The notes under the pieces were generated by a model. That model was not told the origin of the DNA and did no database searches. It saw only the letters and a program-made list of their open reading frames with translations. A program made the translations under genes and the position numbers. DNA of 64,000 nucleotides from Candidatus Phosphoribacter hodrii (lineage in GTDB: Bacteria; Actinomycetota; Actinomycetes; Actinomycetales; Dermatophilaceae). The stretch lies in the NCBI GenBank assembly GCA_016707175.1, contig JADJIB010000011.1, positions 1 to 64,000 of the forward strand, written 5' to 3'. This document shows, one piece after another, positions 63,379 through 64,000 of this stretch. Each line of letters starts with the position of its first letter. Positions within the stretch are counted from its first letter, which is position 1.

Positions 63379-64000
63379 TGCGATCCGCCCTCGGTGCCGA
63401 CCGCCCGCTCCTGGGGGTCGACATCGGGACGTTCGAGGCCAAGGGCGTGCTGGCTACTGCGGACGGGACGGTGCTGGCTCGGGCCCGCCGCAGACACGGC
63501 CTGCTCACCCCCGCAGAGGGCCATGTCGAGCATGACCCCGAAACCGTGTGGTGGGACGGGCTGTGCGCCGTGGCCGCGGAGTTGATGGCCAGACCCGAGG
63601 CCCGGGGCGGCGTTGAAGCGGTCGGAGTGAGCGGGATCGGACCGTGCGTCCTGCCCGTCGATGCGCAACTCCGGCCGCTCCGCTCGGCGATCCTCTACGG
63701 CGTCGACTCGCGGGCCAGCCGCCAGATCGACTCACTCACCGCGCGGCTGGGGCCGGGGGAGATCTTCCGACGCTCTGGCAACTCGCTGTCCAGTCAGTCG
63801 GCAGCCCCCAAGATCGCCTGGCTGCGAGACGAGGAGCCCGCCAACTGGGAGGCAGCGCGGTGGTTCCTCACCTGCCAGTCCTTCCTCGTGGCCCGACTGA
63901 CCGACGAGGTGGTCATCGACCATGCCACGGCGGGCTACTTCCACCCGATCTACGACATCGCCACGCAGCAGTGGGACCTGAGCGACTGCGATGACATCGT
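63378..64000 (+). CDS. FGGY-family carbohydrate kinase, cut by window end
   Basis: About 207 N-terminal residues before the window ends. LLGVDIGTFEAKGVLATADG is the phosphate-1 loop (DIGT), HGLLTPAEGHVEHDPETVWW is the usual FGGY start, then VGVSGIGPCVLPVD, ILYGVDSRASRQID (catalytic Asp region) and NSLSSQSAAPKIAWL. It phosphorylates a sugar or polyol, presumably the one imported by this operon. The ATG overlaps the BtpA stop (TGATG). The ATP-binding half lies outside. Confidence 0.88.
   Translation, partial: MRSALGADRPLLGVDIGTFEAKGVLATADGTVLARARRRHGLLTPAEGHVEHDPETVWWDGLCAVAAELMARPEARGGVEAVGVSGIGPCVLPVDAQLRPLRSAILYGVDSRASRQIDSLTARLGPGEIFRRSGNSLSSQSAAPKIAWLRDEEPANWEAARWFLTCQSFLVARLTDEVVIDHATAGYFHPIYDIATQQWDLSDCDDI

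Overview
The window is high-GC DNA from an actinobacterium. Several things point that way: the housekeeping gene order (rnj, ftsK, rimO-pgsA-cinA-clgR, lhr-nei-DUF3046, recA-recX, miaB-def-miaA-dapF-hflX), a ClgR-type regulator, an F420-dependent oxidoreductase family, a DUF222/HNH protein, a SAM-IV type riboswitch, actinobacterial DnaA and LexA boxes, and many start codons sitting 6-8 nt after a TANNNT -10 element (leaderless mRNAs). A member of the Intrasporangiaceae or a close relative is my guess; no rRNA is present to test it. No tRNA, rRNA, CRISPR array or insertion sequence was seen.

Layout. 1-5.9 kb: remnants of rnj, an exonuclease/endonuclease/phosphatase-family gene, a class V aminotransferase (minus strand, behind a SAM-IV riboswitch) and ftsK, all broken by many small indels that look like sequence errors. 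6.0-9.7 kb: secreted M6 metalloprotease and M19 dipeptidase. 9.7-22.8 kb: a carbohydrate island. It holds a FadR-type regulator; lactonase, PfkB kinase, KDPG/KDPGal-type aldolase and SDR on the minus strand; and a divergent ABC importer, GH35 beta-galactosidase and mutarotase, followed by an AraC regulator and a galactonate-dehydratase-like enzyme. Together these make a plausible complete De Ley-Doudoroff route from a beta-galactoside to pyruvate and glyceraldehyde 3-phosphate. 22.9-27.0 kb: rimO, pgsA, cinA, clgR and a dipeptide-epimerase-like gene. 27.2-29.2 kb: DUF222/HNH gene ending in a 98-nt G tract. 29.2-37.4 kb: membrane protein, ABC ATPase, nei-type glycosylase, Lhr helicase, DUF3046. 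37.4-44.0 kb: gltA, then a KimA-like potassium transporter divergent from kdpDE, with no kdpFABC. 44.1-46.8 kb: an ABC exporter. 46.8-56.6 kb: recA, recX, Nudix, F420-binding protein, a 53-residue Cys-rich protein behind a CsoR-like operator, miaB, def, miaA, dapF, an RNA-methyltransferase-like gene and hflX. 56.7-64.0 kb: a DeoR regulator and a divergent sugar-import operon (binding protein, ATPase, two permeases, BtpA-family protein, FGGY kinase cut by the window end).

Two sequence-level signals stand out. The non-palindromic octamer GTATGCCG (or its complement) occurs about 70 times by eye, against roughly two expected. It is read in several reading frames on both strands, so it is selected as DNA. 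The kimA/kdpD gap carries three direct repeats spaced 21 and 11 bp, just upstream of the kimA promoter. Data quality is a caution: about a dozen genes carry single-base indels, mostly in G/C runs, and two G-rich homopolymer blocks (28.9 and 43.9 kb) sit inside genes; the second replaces the DNA-binding part of kdpE.
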